A stretch of 64,000 nucleotides of DNA from Leptotrichia wadei (GCF_007990445.1 NZ_AP019841.1:868001-932000); one strand, 5' to 3'. Shown: positions 28,303-37,815, counted from the first letter of the stretch. The notes: generated from the letters alone by a model not told the origin. Translations and numbers: made by a program.

Positions 28303-30348
28303 ATGAAAAAGAATAATAAAAAAGTAAAAGTGGAAAAACCTAGGAAAAAATTCAGTTTACTCTCGTTTTTTTTCAAAGTTTTTTTATTTCTGTTTGTGAT
28401 TGGAATTGGAGCTGGAGCATATTTGGTGTATACAGTGAGCAAGGAAACGCCTGTTGATTTGATAGATGGTTATGCTCCTGTGTCGCCTTCGGTAATTTAT
28501 GATATAAATGGAAATCAAATTGATACAATAATGGTTCAAAATCGTGCGCCGATAGGGATAGGAGAGATTCCTCCCCATGTTCAAAATGCATTTTTGGCGA
28601 TAGAAGATAGAAAGTTTAGAACACATCATGGATTTGATTTTATCAGAACAGCAAAAGCGGCTTTTTTAACACTTACAGGAAGACGGATTGAAGGTGGAAG
28701 TACAATTACGCAGCAGCTTGCGAAAAATGCCTTTTTATCGCCTGAACAAACGATAACAAGAAAAATTAAGGAAGCAATTTTGGCGGTGGAAATTGAAAGA
28801 AAATATACGAAAGATGAAATTCTGGAAAATTATTTGAATACGATTTATTTTGGGCAGGGAGCTTATGGGATAAAAAATGCTGCAATAAAATATTTTAATA
28901 AGCAGCCAAAACAGTTGACTATTGCACAAGCGGCTATTTTAGCCAGTCTTCCAAAGTCGCCGACAAAATATTCAAAGATAGAAAATGCGTTGGGAAGAGA
29001 AAGACTTGTTCTTAGTCAAATGAAAAATTATGGATTTATAACAGATGAAGAGTATAATGAAGCGATTAATGAAAAAATTAAATTTGTAAACGGAAATATA
29101 AAAAGCCGTAATGAAGAAGAACAAATTTCAACTTCAAATGTTGCGCCTGAATTTACGACAGTTGTTTTAAGTGAAGTAAGAAAAATATTGAAAATACCTG
29201 AAGAAGATCAAAAATTCTTATTTGATGGTTACAAAATTTATGCAACAGTTGATTTGGATTTACAAAGAGCAGCTTATACGGCATTTAATAATAACTATAA
29301 CTTAAAAAGCCGTGCAGATTTAAATGGCGCTTTATTTTCAATTGATCCAAGCAATGGATTTGTAAAAGCGATGGTTGGGGGGAAAAATTATAAAAAAGGG
29401 AACTTTAACCGTGCAATGAGTTCGTTAAGACAGCCTGGATCGTCATTTAAGCCAGTAGTTTATCTTGCTGCATTGCAAAAGAAAATGGCGATGAATAGTG
29501 TTATGGAAGATTCTCCAGTAAAAATTGGAAACTGGAGCCCGAAAAACTATGATGGAGTCTACAGGGACAGCATGACACTTGCTAAAGCTCTGGAAATTTC
29601 AAATAATGTAATACCAGTAAAATTATTGCAATATGTGGGAATTGATGCTGCTGAAAAGGTTTGGCGCAATGCTGGAATTGTCGGTGGAGATTTTCCTAAA
29701 AACTACACATTGGCACTTGGTTCGATTTCCACAAGACCAGTGGATATGGCAATGTTTTATGCGGCGCTTGCAAATGGAGGATATCAGGTACAGCCTCAAT
29801 ATATTTATAAAATTGAAAATAAATATGGTGAAGTTATTTATGAAGCTAAACCTAAAATGAAGAAAGTATATGATTCAAAAGATGTGGCAATATTAACTTA
29901 TATGCTTGAAAATGCCGTAAATTATGGAACTGGTCAGCCAGCTAAAGTATTTAAAGATGGTAAATTGATTCCAATGGCTGGAAAAACAGGAACAACTTCA
30001 GATTATGTTTCAGCTTGGTTTACAGGATATACGCCAACTCTTGCGACAGTAGTTTATGTTGGAAATGATGACAATAAGTCAATGGGGCCTGGAATGACAG
30101 GAGGAGCTGCAGCTGCGCCAATCTGGAAGAATTATATGCAGGCGGTAGTTGATTTACCAAATTACAATGTTGGAGTTTTTGAGTTTATAGATGATTATAT
30201 TATGAGAAAAGATTTGACAACAAGAGATATTGACTTACAAATTGGACTTCTTGACAGAGATGGTGTAAATAAACGAACAGCATTGTTTAAGGCGGGAACA
30301 GAGCCAATTGAATATGAAGGAAAATTTAGAAGAGGAGTTACTTTTTAA
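28303..30348 (+). CDS. Class A penicillin-binding protein (PBP1a-type)
   Basis: A 681-residue bifunctional peptidoglycan synthase. An N-terminal basic tail and a membrane anchor (FFKVFLFLFVIGIGAGAYLV) are followed by a GT51 glycosyltransferase with AIEDRKFRTHHGFD and GGSTITQQLAKN. The transpeptidase has S380-x-x-K383 (RQPGSSFKP), SNN and KTGTTSDYVSAWFTGY. It adds and cross-links glycan strands at the outer face of the inner membrane. ATG follows aaagaggt. Confidence 0.95.
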   Translation: MKKNNKKVKVEKPRKKFSLLSFFFKVFLFLFVIGIGAGAYLVYTVSKETPVDLIDGYAPVSPSVIYDINGNQIDTIMVQNRAPIGIGEIPPHVQNAFLAIEDRKFRTHHGFDFIRTAKAAFLTLTGRRIEGGSTITQQLAKNAFLSPEQTITRKIKEAILAVEIERKYTKDEILENYLNTIYFGQGAYGIKNAAIKYFNKQPKQLTIAQAAILASLPKSPTKYSKIENALGRERLVLSQMKNYGFITDEEYNEAINEKIKFVNGNIKSRNEEEQISTSNVAPEFTTVVLSEVRKILKIPEEDQKFLFDGYKIYATVDLDLQRAAYTAFNNNYNLKSRADLNGALFSIDPSNGFVKAMVGGKNYKKGNFNRAMSSLRQPGSSFKPVVYLAALQKKMAMNSVMEDSPVKIGNWSPKNYDGVYRDSMTLAKALEISNNVIPVKLLQYVGIDAAEKVWRNAGIVGGDFPKNYTLALGSISTRPVDMAMFYAALANGGYQVQPQYIYKIENKYGEVIYEAKPKMKKVYDSKDVAILTYMLENAVNYGTGQPAKVFKDGKLIPMAGKTGTTSDYVSAWFTGYTPTLATVVYVGNDDNKSMGPGMTGGAAAAPIWKNYMQAVVDLPNYNVGVFEFIDDYIMRKDLTTRDIDLQIGLLDRDGVNKRTALFKAGTEPIEYEGKFRRGVTF

Positions 30349-30392
30349 AAAAATAAATTTTCTTTAAAGTTATTAAGGAATTTAAATATAAT

Positions 30393-30443
30393 AAAAAATA
30401 TGATTTCAAATACAAATTAATGTACGAGAAATCATATTTTTTT
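30393..30443. terminator. Bidirectional terminator
   Basis: AAAAAATATGATTTC and GAAATCATATTTTTT form a 15-bp stem with a 20-base loop between the convergent penicillin-binding protein and permease genes. Confidence 0.85.
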
Positions 30444-30456
30444 AAATAAATTTAGC

Positions 30457-31839
30457 TTACGACATAAATAGTAATTTAACTATAAATAGTGCTCCTAAAA
30501 TGATCATTACCCAAGAAACAGGTCTTCTGTCTTCTTTTTTTGAAAATAAATTGTAAAATAAATTTATTAATACGTAGGATAAAATTCCTAATGTTAATCC
30601 GTCTCCGATGCTATAAGTTAAAGCCATTGTAGTGATTGTGATAAATGATGGAACACCTTCCAAGACATCATGCAAATCTATGTTTTTAACTGAACTTAGC
30701 ATTAAATAACCAACGTAAATTAAGGCTGGAGCTGTGGCACATCCTGGTATTGAAATAAATATTGGTGAGAAAAACATTGATATTAGGAATAAAACTCCTG
30801 TTGTGATGGCTGTCCATCCAGTTCTTCCGCCTGCGATAACTCCTGTTGAACTTTCCACATAAGTTGTAACTGTTGAAACTCCAAGTGCTGCGCCAGCTGT
30901 AGTTGCTATTGCATCTGCCATTAGGGCACGTCCTACATTTGGTACATTTCCGTTTTCATCTAGCATATCTGCTTTTGAGCATACTCCTACTAATGTTCCA
31001 ACAGTATCAAAAAAGTCTACAAATAGGAATGTACAAATTATGACAAATAAATTTCCAAACATTTTAAAATCTGTAAATAATGAAAAGTCCAATTTTCCCA
31101 TAACAGGCATCATTGACTCATATTTAAAAATACCGGATGGTAAATAAATGCCCAATTCCTTTGCATGTGCAGGATTTAAAAGAGCATATCCCCAAGCTAG
31201 CAAAGAACTTAAAACAATTCCATAAAGAATTGAACCACGTACATTTTTTTTATCTAAAATAGATATTAAAATTAGTCCGATGAATGAAATTATAACGGCT
31301 GGAGAAAAATGTCCCATGCTTACTTTTGTAGATTCATTCAAAACAACAAGTCCGCTTCCTGAAAATCCTACAAATGCGATAAATACTCCAATTCCACCAG
31401 TAACAGCATGCTTCATATTTTCTGGAATAGAATTTACCACAGCTTCACGTATTTTAAAAAGTGTCAAAACAATAAATATAATACCTTCACAAAATACGGC
31501 AGTTAAGGCAGTTTGCCAGCTAATTCCGCCCTTTAATACAACTGTAAATGCAAAGAATGCATTTAATCCCATACCAGAAGCAAGAGCAAAAGGCAAGTTT
31601 GCAATAAGTCCCATAAGAAAACATCCTAGTGCGGCTGAAAAGCAAGTTGCTGTAACTAATGCACCTGCATTCATTCCAGTTTTTGATAAAATATTTGGAT
31701 TTACGGCGATTATGTATGCCATTGTAAGAAATGTTGTAATTCCTGCCATAATTTCCTTTTTCATATTGACATTTTCATTTGTTAAAAGCGGGAAAAGTCG
31801 TTTAAGTCCGCTTGTTTCATGAATATTAGATGTACTCAT
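30457..31839 (-). CDS. NCS2-family purine permease (AzgA/PbuG-like)
   Basis: A 460-residue integral membrane transporter with about 12 to 14 hydrophobic segments. The N-terminal motif KKEIMAGITTFLTMAYIIAVNP and GMGLNAFFAF, with TYVESSTGVIAGGRTGWTAI mid-protein, are typical of the adenine/hypoxanthine/guanine group of the NCS2 family. It imports purine bases with protons. No purine riboswitch is seen in the short upstream gap. Confidence 0.9.
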   Translation of the reverse strand: MSTSNIHETSGLKRLFPLLTNENVNMKKEIMAGITTFLTMAYIIAVNPNILSKTGMNAGALVTATCFSAALGCFLMGLIANLPFALASGMGLNAFFAFTVVLKGGISWQTALTAVFCEGIIFIVLTLFKIREAVVNSIPENMKHAVTGGIGVFIAFVGFSGSGLVVLNESTKVSMGHFSPAVIISFIGLILISILDKKNVRGSILYGIVLSSLLAWGYALLNPAHAKELGIYLPSGIFKYESMMPVMGKLDFSLFTDFKMFGNLFVIICTFLFVDFFDTVGTLVGVCSKADMLDENGNVPNVGRALMADAIATTAGAALGVSTVTTYVESSTGVIAGGRTGWTAITTGVLFLISMFFSPIFISIPGCATAPALIYVGYLMLSSVKNIDLHDVLEGVPSFITITTMALTYSIGDGLTLGILSYVLINLFYNLFSKKEDRRPVSWVMIILGALFIVKLLFMS

Positions 31840-31887
31840 CTTGATTAATCAACTCCATTTCTATTTTTATTTATTTTTTATTTTAAT

Positions 31888-31909
31888 AAGGGGTTTTGCC
31901 CCCTTTTTA
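31888..31909 (+). other. GGGG/CCCC hairpin between two minus-strand genes
   Basis: AAGGGG-TTTTG-CCCCCTTTTT reads as a terminator on the plus strand although both flanking genes are on the minus strand. It resembles the palindromic cores at 40,522 and 45,956 and may be a repeat scar. Confidence 0.4.
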
Positions 31910-31938
31910 CAATGTTTATTTTGTTTTAGTTTAATCGT

Positions 31939-33291
31939 TTAATCTTCTTCGTTTTCTTTGTTTTTCATTTTTTCTTCTTCCAATTTTTCCTTGTCAAATG
32001 TCATAACAACTTTCTCGATTTTTTTATTTCTTACTCTTTGAGGCTTGAATATAACGCCATTAATTGTAATTGGTTCGATATTTTCATTATCTTCTGGAAT
32101 ATATCCCAGATTTTCAATCAAAATACCGCTTAAGGTATCATAATATTTAGATTCAAGTTCAAAGTGAAAGTTGTCATTTAAGTTATATAATGAAACATCA
32201 CCATTGACTAGATATTTATTTTTTGAAATTTGATGAATTGACAAGTCTTCGTCATCAAATTCATCATCAATATTTCCCATAACTTCCTCAATTAAGTCTT
32301 CAAGTGTTACAATTCCTGAGAATCCGCCATATTCATCAATTAATATTGTAATATGTTTTTTTTCAAGCTGCATTTCATTAAAAAGTTCATTTACATTTTT
32401 TGTTTCAGGAACAAAGTATGCCTCTTGAACCAAGTCAGATATTTTTATATTGTCGAATCCTTTTTTATAGGCTTCTATCATCAAATCTTTAGCCATCAGA
32501 ATTCCAATAATATTATCTGCTTCATTTTCATAAACTGGAATACGTGAATATTTTTCAATTTCCTTATTTTCAAAAAGTTCATGAATTGAAATATTTTTGT
32601 CAATTAAAAATACTTTTGTTCTTGGAATCATTATTTCCCGTGCAATCTTTTCATCAAATTCAATGATATTTTCAATCATTTCCTGTTCAGTTTCATTAAT
32701 AACTCCATGTTCCTTCCCAACTTCCACAAGTGAACGCAGTTCCTCCTTTGAAACTTTCTCTTCAATATTATCTTCTCTCATTCTCAAAATTGTAAGTACC
32801 AAATTTGTAGAAAATGTTAAAAATTTTACAAAAGGAGAGAATATTGTTGAAATAAAGACAATAACTCCAACTGATGATAAAGCTATATTTTCTGAATTTC
32901 TAAGTGCAATTCTTTTTGGAATCAATTCTCCAAAGACAAGTGTAACATAAGATAATATAAAAGTTATCAAAATCATTGAAATCTGGCTGCTATATGGAAT
33001 TTTCAAAGGTTTTAGAGCCTCTGAAAGAAATTGTGAAAGTCCAGTTGCCGCTGATGCTGATGCAAAGAAACTAGCCAGAGTAATTCCAACTTGAATAGTA
33101 GATAAAAATTTACTTGGCTCTTTTAGTAGATTATCAAGCAAAATTGCCTTTTTATTTCCATCTTCAATTAATATTTTTAATTTATTTTTATTTAACGAAA
33201 CAATCGCCATTTCCGCACTGGAAAAGAAAGCGTTAATTCCCGTTAAAATTATTATTATTACAATTTGTAATAATAAACTGCCCTCAGACAT
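31939..33291 (-). CDS. CNNM/CorC-HlyC-type membrane protein
   Basis: A 450-residue protein with an N-terminal DUF21/CNNM transmembrane domain of four segments (LLLQIVIIIILTGINAFFSSAEMAI...), a CBS pair (MIPRTKVFLIDKNISIHELF and LVQEAYFVPETKNVNELF), and a C-terminal CorC_HlyC transporter-associated domain. Members are linked to magnesium or cobalt efflux and were called haemolysins. The highly charged last 20 residues are extra. Function is family-level only. Confidence 0.88.
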   Translation of the reverse strand: MSEGSLLLQIVIIIILTGINAFFSSAEMAIVSLNKNKLKILIEDGNKKAILLDNLLKEPSKFLSTIQVGITLASFFASASAATGLSQFLSEALKPLKIPYSSQISMILITFILSYVTLVFGELIPKRIALRNSENIALSSVGVIVFISTIFSPFVKFLTFSTNLVLTILRMREDNIEEKVSKEELRSLVEVGKEHGVINETEQEMIENIIEFDEKIAREIMIPRTKVFLIDKNISIHELFENKEIEKYSRIPVYENEADNIIGILMAKDLMIEAYKKGFDNIKISDLVQEAYFVPETKNVNELFNEMQLEKKHITILIDEYGGFSGIVTLEDLIEEVMGNIDDEFDDEDLSIHQISKNKYLVNGDVSLYNLNDNFHFELESKYYDTLSGILIENLGYIPEDNENIEPITINGVIFKPQRVRNKKIEKVVMTFDKEKLEEEKMKNKENEED

Positions 33292-33384
33292 TTATTTTTC
33301 CTCCTAATTTTTTTAAACTTATGAATATTATAACATATTTTTAAAAAATTTAAAAATTGATTTTAGAATTAAAATAAATAAAAA

Positions 33385-33417
33385 ACCTATTTTAAATTTA
33401 AAAAACTCAAAATAGGT
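33385..33417 (-). terminator. PTS IIA terminator
   Basis: Reading on the minus strand, ACCTATTTT and AAAATAGGT form a 9-bp stem followed by TTTTTTATTT, just after the PTS IIA gene. Confidence 0.75.
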
Positions 33418-33442
33418 CGATCAATTTATTAATTTCTATAAA

Positions 33443-33781
33443 TTATTTTTTGTCTGCCTTTTGTTCCAGTCTTTTATAAACCTCAATAAATTCCTTTGCC
33501 AATTCCTTAAATAAAATCGCTGTCATCAAATGATCTTGAGAATGAACCATAATTAAGCCAACATTAAGTTTTTCTCCCCCGGCTTCCCTAACAATAAGAT
33601 CTGTCTGCAATTCATGAGCCTTTAGCATTTCCTCAGTTGACTGTCTCATAAGTTCCTGTGCTTCATCAAATTTTCCTTCTTTTGCGGCATTCATAGCATG
33701 ATAAGCTAGACTTTTAGTTTCCCCAGCATGTCCAATCAGTGTCATAGCAATCATCTCAGTATCCAAAACTTCTTCAGCCAT
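33443..33781 (-). CDS. PTS lactose/cellobiose-type IIA protein
   Basis: A 112-residue cytoplasmic phosphocarrier of the Lac family, which takes phosphate from HPr on a His. The His is in VHSQDHLMTAIL. I place the start at ATG 33,781 behind gggagga; the longer frame starts in that ribosome site. It is transcribed away from the IIB gene and has no IIC beside it. Confidence 0.88.
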   Translation of the reverse strand: MAEEVLDTEMIAMTLIGHAGETKSLAYHAMNAAKEGKFDEAQELMRQSTEEMLKAHELQTDLIVREAGGEKLNVGLIMVHSQDHLMTAILFKELAKEFIEVYKRLEQKADKK

Positions 33782-33900
33782 AGTAATTCCTCCCATTTTT
33801 TATTTTTTGTATTTATCAAAATTCTATATTAGAAATCTCTTTTAATATTGTTATAACACACGTTTTTCACTATGTCAATTTTTAATAATGAAAAAATTAT

Positions 33901-33917
33901 CAAAGATATTATCTTTG
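33901..33917. promoter_or_regulatory. Palindrome in the divergent PTS region
   Basis: CAAAGATA-T-TATCTTTG is a perfect inverted repeat in the gap between the divergent IIA and IIB genes, about 45 bases before the IIB promoter. It is a candidate operator for a sugar regulator. Confidence 0.4.
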
Positions 33918-33959
33918 CAAAAAAAATAAAAATAATAGTAATAATTTTCTTGATAAAAG

Positions 33960-33987
33960 TTGACTTCTTAAGTTTTAATGGTATACT
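33960..33987 (+). promoter_or_regulatory. PTS IIB promoter
   Basis: TTGACT (33,960-33,965), 16 bases, then TGGTATACT with TATACT at 33,982-33,987 forms a promoter with an extended -10. Confidence 0.65.
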
Positions 33988-34073
33988 ATAAATGTAAAAG
34001 TTAAGTTTACTGATTAGCAAGGTAATAAATTATAAATAATAAAAAATTTGGGAGAGAAGAAGGGATGATTAAA

Positions 34074-34376
34074 ATGAAAAAAATCTTATTATGTTGTGCA
34101 GCAGGGATGTCTACGAGTCTATTAATAAACAAAATGAAGTCGGAAGCTGAAAAAAGAGGAATTGAAGTTAAAATTTGGGCAGAGCCGCTTGATAGAGCAA
34201 AAGAAGAATTTGCAAAAGCTGATGTAGTCTTATTAGGGCCACAAGTTAAATATGCTTTGACAGAAGCTAAAAAAATTGCTGAAGAAAATAATATTAATAT
34301 TGATGTAATTAATATGGTTGACTATGGAATGATGAATGGGGCAAAAGTATTAGATCAAGCATTAAAATTACTTTAG
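34074..34376 (+). CDS. PTS lactose/cellobiose-type IIB protein
   Basis: A 100-residue cytoplasmic IIB domain. The phosphate-accepting Cys lies in KKILLCCAAGMSTSLL, and QVKYALTEAKKIAEEN and VDYGMMNGAKVL follow the family. ATG 34,074 gives the usual N-terminus; ATG 34,065 with ggagagaag is equally placed. It would pass phosphate from IIA to a IIC encoded elsewhere. Confidence 0.9.
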   Translation: MKKILLCCAAGMSTSLLINKMKSEAEKRGIEVKIWAEPLDRAKEEFAKADVVLLGPQVKYALTEAKKIAEENNINIDVINMVDYGMMNGAKVLDQALKLL

Positions 34377-34501
34377 TATAATTTTTTTCTTTTAGATTAA
34401 TTTAAAGTTTGCAACAAATCATGTCATATTTATGTTTTTATTGATTTAATAAATACTGATTAATGATTAATCAAATTTATGATTAAATTAATAAAATATA
34501 T

Positions 34502-34530
34502 TTTACAAAATAAATTTTTTATAGTATAAT
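34502..34530 (+). promoter_or_regulatory. trp operon promoter with inverted repeat
   Basis: TTTACA (34,502-34,507), 17 bases and TATAAT (34,525-34,530) precede the leader peptide by 45 bases. TTATAGT and ACTATAA flank the -10 box as an inverted repeat and could be an operator for a Trp repressor. No TrpR-type operator consensus is recognised with certainty. Confidence 0.65.
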
Positions 34531-34574
34531 AACTATAAATTAAGATACTAAACAAATTTTAAGGAGTGATTACA

Positions 34575-34622
34575 ATGATTAGACAAAGTTGGATATGGTG
34601 GAAAAGATTAAATACAATTTAA
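34575..34622 (+). CDS. trpL: trp leader peptide
   Basis: A 15-codon frame, MIRQSWIWWKRLNTI, starts at ATG 34,575 with aaggag eight bases upstream. Three of four consecutive codons are Trp (TGG ATA TGG TGG). It is followed by a terminator at 34,680 and then trpE. This is the design of ribosome-mediated attenuation: with little charged tRNA-Trp the ribosome stalls on the Trp codons and the terminator is not formed. Confidence 0.85.
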   Translation: MIRQSWIWWKRLNTI

Positions 34623-34679
34623 TATTTTTTTGCCAGCTGTGTTGAGATTTATTGTAATTACGATTATAAATATTATGAG

Positions 34680-34720
34680 AAAAGCATTGGTGAAGTATAG
34701 ATCAATGCTTTTATTTTATT
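34680..34720 (+). terminator. trp attenuator
   Basis: AAAAGCATTG (34,680-34,689) and CAATGCTTTT (34,703-34,712) form a 10-bp stem followed by ATTTTATT. It lies 58 bases after the leader peptide stop and about 100 bases before trpE, in the position of the attenuator. Confidence 0.8.
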
Positions 34721-34824
34721 CAGTTCTCTTAGTCGGTAAAACGATTTGAGAGAATTTTTTTATAAATTTCAACAAATTTTGGGAAAAGCGAAAAAAAGAA
34801 AAAATAAAGAAAGTGAGATATTTT

Positions 34825-36177
34825 ATGTTGATAAACAAACCTACTTATTATTATTCAATTATCAGACAAAAGTTTAATAATTCTTACTTTGCTGAAGATG
34901 AACGGCAAGTTATTATTGGGATTGACTGTGAATATTTTGATTCTAATGAATATAGCTATAATTCCTTGAAGAAAATTTATAATTCTTTTGTGAAGCAAAA
35001 AAAGGTTGCTCCGTTTGCAGGGCTATTTGGGACATTTGCCTATGAGTCGATACATTTTTTTGAGAATATTGAGAAGATAGAAAAGGAGCAGTTTAAGTTT
35101 CCGCAGTTTATTTTTGCCAATGCGAAGGCTTATTTGCATTATTCAAAGACAAGCAAGGAATATTCATTTTATGGGGATGAAAAAACATATTTTGATTTTT
35201 TGAATGATGAAATTGAGAAAAGAGCTGAAAATAGTGAATTGCTTTATGATATAAAAACAGATTTTGATGAGGAAAGATCACATTTTTACGGCATTCTTGA
35301 AAAAGCGAAGGAATATATCAAGGCTGGGGATATTTTTCAGGTTGTGCTAAGTGAACAGTTGAAACTTGCGACAAATATGGATTCTCTTGATTTTTATGAA
35401 AAATTGTCAAAGGCTAATCCTAGTCCGTATATGTATCATTTTCCTACAAAATATGGAGATATTGTTGGTTCAAGCCCCGAAATATTAGTTGATATTTCAT
35501 CAGATAATATTTATATTGCTCCTATTGCTGGAACTCGCCCAAGGGGGAAAGATGCCAATGAAGATGTATTTTTAGCAAATGATTTGTTAAATGATGAAAA
35601 GGAATGTGCTGAACATAGGATGCTTGTTGATTTGGCTCGAAATGATATTGGAAAATTTGCTGAAAGTGGCTCAGTTGTTGTGAAAAATCTTATGCATATT
35701 AAGAATTATGAGCATGTAATGCACATTGTGACTGATGTTTATGGGAAAAAGCGAAAAGATGTGTCGATATTTGAAGTTATTGCTCAAGCTCTTCCAGCGG
35801 GAACACTTTCTGGATCGCCCAAGATTCGTGCTATGCAGATTATTTCAGAATTAGAAGTATTTAAGAGAAATGTTTATGCGGGAGGAATCGGATTTTTGAG
35901 ATTTAATGGGGATGTTCAGCTTGCGATTATTATTAGAACTGCATTTTTTGAAAATAAGAATTATGACTTGAATGAGGTTGACAAGGTTAGGAATGTATTT
36001 ATTCAGGCTGGGGCTGGAATTGTGTTTGATTCGGTAAAGGAAAAGGAATATGATGAAATTTGCCATAAAAGAGCATCTGTACTGAATATTTTTAAGAAAT
36101 TTTGTAAAGAAGAAAAAGAAATTGAAAAGGTTAAAAATAAGGAAAAGAAAAATGAAAAAGGGAAGGATGTGAAATAA
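34825..36177 (+). CDS. trpE: Anthranilate synthase component I
   Basis: A 450-residue chorismate-utilising enzyme that makes anthranilate from chorismate with ammonia from TrpG. Hallmarks are IAPIAGTRPRG, RMLVDLARNDIG, LPAGTLSGSPKIRAM and the final IQAGAGIVFDSVKEKEY. Start is ATG 34,825; GTG 34,813 is possible. The last 30 residues are Lys/Glu-rich and not conserved. The stop directly abuts the trpGD ATG. Confidence 0.95.
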   Translation: MLINKPTYYYSIIRQKFNNSYFAEDERQVIIGIDCEYFDSNEYSYNSLKKIYNSFVKQKKVAPFAGLFGTFAYESIHFFENIEKIEKEQFKFPQFIFANAKAYLHYSKTSKEYSFYGDEKTYFDFLNDEIEKRAENSELLYDIKTDFDEERSHFYGILEKAKEYIKAGDIFQVVLSEQLKLATNMDSLDFYEKLSKANPSPYMYHFPTKYGDIVGSSPEILVDISSDNIYIAPIAGTRPRGKDANEDVFLANDLLNDEKECAEHRMLVDLARNDIGKFAESGSVVVKNLMHIKNYEHVMHIVTDVYGKKRKDVSIFEVIAQALPAGTLSGSPKIRAMQIISELEVFKRNVYAGGIGFLRFNGDVQLAIIIRTAFFENKNYDLNEVDKVRNVFIQAGAGIVFDSVKEKEYDEICHKRASVLNIFKKFCKEEKEIEKVKNKEKKNEKGKDVK

Positions 36178-37815
36178 ATGATTTTAATGATTGACAATTA
36201 CGACTCGTTTGTTTTTAATGTTGAGCAATATTTGAAGGAAATGACTGACGATGAAGTAATTACTGTGAGAAATGATGCAATTACAATTGATGATATAAAA
36301 AAAATGAATCCTGATAAAATAATCTTTTCTCCAGGTCCAAAACATCCGAAAGATAGCAGAATTTGCCTTGAAATTTTAAATAATATTGATGAACTGGGGA
36401 ATATTCCAATTTTGGGGATTTGCCTTGGGCATCAGGCAATTGGGATGAATTTTGGTGGAGAAATAAGAAGGCTTGAAAATCCGTTGCATGGTAAGACTTC
36501 AAAAATTACAGTTTTATCGGAAAATTCTGTGTTATTTAAAAACTTGCCAAAAAAATTTAAAGTCATGAGGTATCATTCGCTTTATGTTGACAATATTCCA
36601 GAAGAGCTTGAAGTTACGGCAAGGTCTGAAGATGGGATTGCGATGGCTGTGGAACACAAAAGTAAAAATATTTTTGGAATACAGTTTCATCCAGAATCAT
36701 TTTTTACAGAATATGGAAAAAATATGATACGAAACTTTTTAAATATTGAAGTTTCAGAAAATTTGCAAAACAATAAAAATTTTGAAAATAGTAAAAAGAA
36801 AGGAAACTTTGAAAACATGGATAAATATTTGAAAAAATTACAGGAAAATATTGCATTGACAGATACTGATTTTAGAGAAATCTGTAAAATTATTGATGAT
36901 AAAAGTTATGATATTGTACAGCTTGGAGCATTGCTTGTGCTAATTTCAGAAAAAAGCCTTTATCCAGAATCATTAACTGCTTTTGTAAATAATATTTTAG
37001 AATACAGCACAACTTTTGAAGATAAAACTCCAATGATTGATGTCTGCGGAACTGGTGGCGATGGATTCAAAACAATAAATATTTCAACAGCTGTCGCATT
37101 TATTCTGGGAGCAATGGGAGTAACTGTCGCAAAACATGGAAACCGTGCAATTTCCAGCAAAAGTGGAAGTAGCGATGTACTTGATAAATTAGGAGTACCA
37201 CTTGAAAAATCACTGGCAACCCAAATTGAAAAGCTGCACAAAAAAAATCTTGCCTTTTTCCATGCTCCATTTTTTCATAAATTAGTTGGAGAAGTACGAG
37301 AAGTTAGAAGCCGTCTTGGAATAAGAACTGTCTTTAACATTTTAGGACCGCTTCTTCATCCAAATACAAAGTTGAAATATCAGTTAGTCGGACTTTACCA
37401 TGAACCTGTTCACAGATTATATGCTGAAACATTACAATTATTAGGAAGAGAACATGCGTTGGTTGTTCGTGGAAATGATGGACTTGATGAAATTACGATT
37501 TGCGATGATACAAAAATTATCGAAGTAAAAGGAGATCAAATTCTTGAATATACAATTTCTCCTGAAAGTTTCGGATTTAAAAGAGCTTTTCATTCTGAAA
37601 TCGAAGGTGGAACAGCAGAAGAAAATGCTGAAATTTTAAAGAGAATATTAAAAGGTGAAGAAAAATCTGCAAAATTTGATATAGTTGTGTTAAATGCGAT
37701 GTTTGGACTTTATACTGCGGATGTGGTAGATCACCCTGCAAAAGCAAAGGATATGGTTTTAGAAGCAATTGAAAGTGGGAAGGTTTATGAGTTTTATAAA
37801 AATTATACAAAGTAA
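36178..37815 (+). CDS. trpGD: TrpGD fusion: glutamine amidotransferase + anthranilate phosphoribosyltransferase
   Basis: A 545-residue two-domain enzyme. Residues 1-190 are a class I amidotransferase with the nucleophile Cys in ILGICLGHQAIGM and the His-Glu pair in IQFHPESFF. An Asn/Lys linker of about 25 residues leads to TrpD, with MIDVCGTGGDGFKTINIST, AKHGNRAISSKSGSSDVL and GPLLHPNTK. It supplies ammonia to TrpE and then joins anthranilate to PRPP. The fusion keeps the two steps in fixed ratio. Confidence 0.95.
   Translation: MILMIDNYDSFVFNVEQYLKEMTDDEVITVRNDAITIDDIKKMNPDKIIFSPGPKHPKDSRICLEILNNIDELGNIPILGICLGHQAIGMNFGGEIRRLENPLHGKTSKITVLSENSVLFKNLPKKFKVMRYHSLYVDNIPEELEVTARSEDGIAMAVEHKSKNIFGIQFHPESFFTEYGKNMIRNFLNIEVSENLQNNKNFENSKKKGNFENMDKYLKKLQENIALTDTDFREICKIIDDKSYDIVQLGALLVLISEKSLYPESLTAFVNNILEYSTTFEDKTPMIDVCGTGGDGFKTINISTAVAFILGAMGVTVAKHGNRAISSKSGSSDVLDKLGVPLEKSLATQIEKLHKKNLAFFHAPFFHKLVGEVREVRSRLGIRTVFNILGPLLHPNTKLKYQLVGLYHEPVHRLYAETLQLLGREHALVVRGNDGLDEITICDDTKIIEVKGDQILEYTISPESFGFKRAFHSEIEGGTAEENAEILKRILKGEEKSAKFDIVVLNAMFGLYTADVVDHPAKAKDMVLEAIESGKVYEFYKNYTK

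Noticed and set aside
31840-31938. Purine riboswitch before the permease
   Set aside because: The gap is under 100 bases and shows only a GGGG/CCCC hairpin with no purine-aptamer core.
34377-34812. T-box riboswitch before trpE
   Set aside because: No T-box sequence or specifier loop was found; a leader peptide with Trp codons explains the terminator.
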